From Flavobacterium sp. UBA6195 (GTDB lineage Bacteria > Bacteroidota > Bacteroidia > Flavobacteriales > Flavobacteriaceae), in assembly GCF_002422095.1 (NCBI RefSeq), contig NZ_DITB01000070.1:57174-71606 (forward strand): DNA of 14,433 nucleotides. Direction: 5' to 3'. Shown piece after piece: positions 14,395 through 14,433 of the stretch. The notes beneath the pieces were generated by a model. That model was not told where the DNA came from and ran no database searches. It saw only the letters and a list, made by a program, of their open reading frames with translations. Each line of letters begins with the position of its first letter. Within the stretch, counting starts at the first letter, position 1. The position numbers and the translations under genes were made by a program.

Positions 14395-14433
14395 ATTTAT
14401 TATGGTTAAATTTTTAAATTAGTAATTCTTTTT

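Noticed and set aside
14419..14433. 3' end of a convergent minus-strand gene (TTA stop followed by codons for Y, N, K, K)
   Set aside because: Only four codons are visible before the window ends; too little to support a gene, though the A-run before the terminator at 14361 would suit a bidirectional one.
1..14433. tRNA, rRNA, tmRNA, CRISPR array, insertion sequence or phage genes
   Set aside because: No cloverleaf-like segment, regularly spaced direct repeat array with spacers, or transposase/integrase motif was found on either strand by eye; the heptad arrays are too short-period to be CRISPR.

Overview
The window looks like chromosomal DNA of a Flavobacterium-type Bacteroidota. It is AT-rich, has essentially no Shine-Dalgarno sequences, and carries promoter-like motifs of the Bacteroidota class (TTTG at -33, TAnnTTTG at -7). 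The protein set also fits: an RprX/RprY-like two-component pair, a bacterial acyl-ACP thioesterase, an exonuclease/GIY-YIG fusion and a DUF1015 protein. The species cannot be named from the sequence. No tRNA, rRNA, CRISPR array, transposase or phage gene was seen.

Layout. (1) 1-2060, plus strand: 3' part of a sensor histidine kinase and its OmpR-family response regulator, ending in a bidirectional terminator at 2062-2096. (2) 2094-11930, minus strand, read right to left: a run of eleven genes with mostly short gaps. They are a Gfo/Idh/MocA oxidoreductase, 3-hydroxybutyryl-CoA dehydrogenase, DUF1015 protein, an unknown membrane/coiled-coil protein, YggS-type PLP protein, exonuclease-GIY-YIG fusion, voltage-gated-type ion channel, MiaA, a small lipoprotein, a small outer-membrane protein and acyl-ACP thioesterase. 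A good promoter lies upstream of the first gene. (3) 11931-12073: divergent control region with two candidate promoters and a palindrome. (4) 12074-12715, plus strand: Pcm, abutting tail to tail with an XRE regulator and SmpB (12716-13540, minus strand). (5) 13541-14433: divergent region, then an OmpW-like outer-membrane protein on the plus strand and a strong terminator.

Most genes are housekeeping: tRNA modification (miaA), ribosome rescue (smpB), protein repair (pcm), PLP homeostasis (yggS) and acyl-chain metabolism (thioesterase, Hbd). The parts that look accessory are the lipoprotein/outer-membrane pair (2822-4063) and the membrane/coiled-coil gene (8016-8654); both look more AT-rich than their neighbours.

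The least ordinary signal is in the non-coding DNA of the minus-strand run. Four short arrays of seven-base units, all anchored on AGTNNNN, occur between 7244 and 10048. One lies inside the yggS coding sequence and one is a head-to-head inverted array centred on a palindrome. In addition, the unknown gene at 8016-8654 is bracketed almost exactly by two inverted copies of a TTTTGTCATT-ended repeat. These are the main candidates for undescribed biology here; no obvious new multi-gene system is visible.
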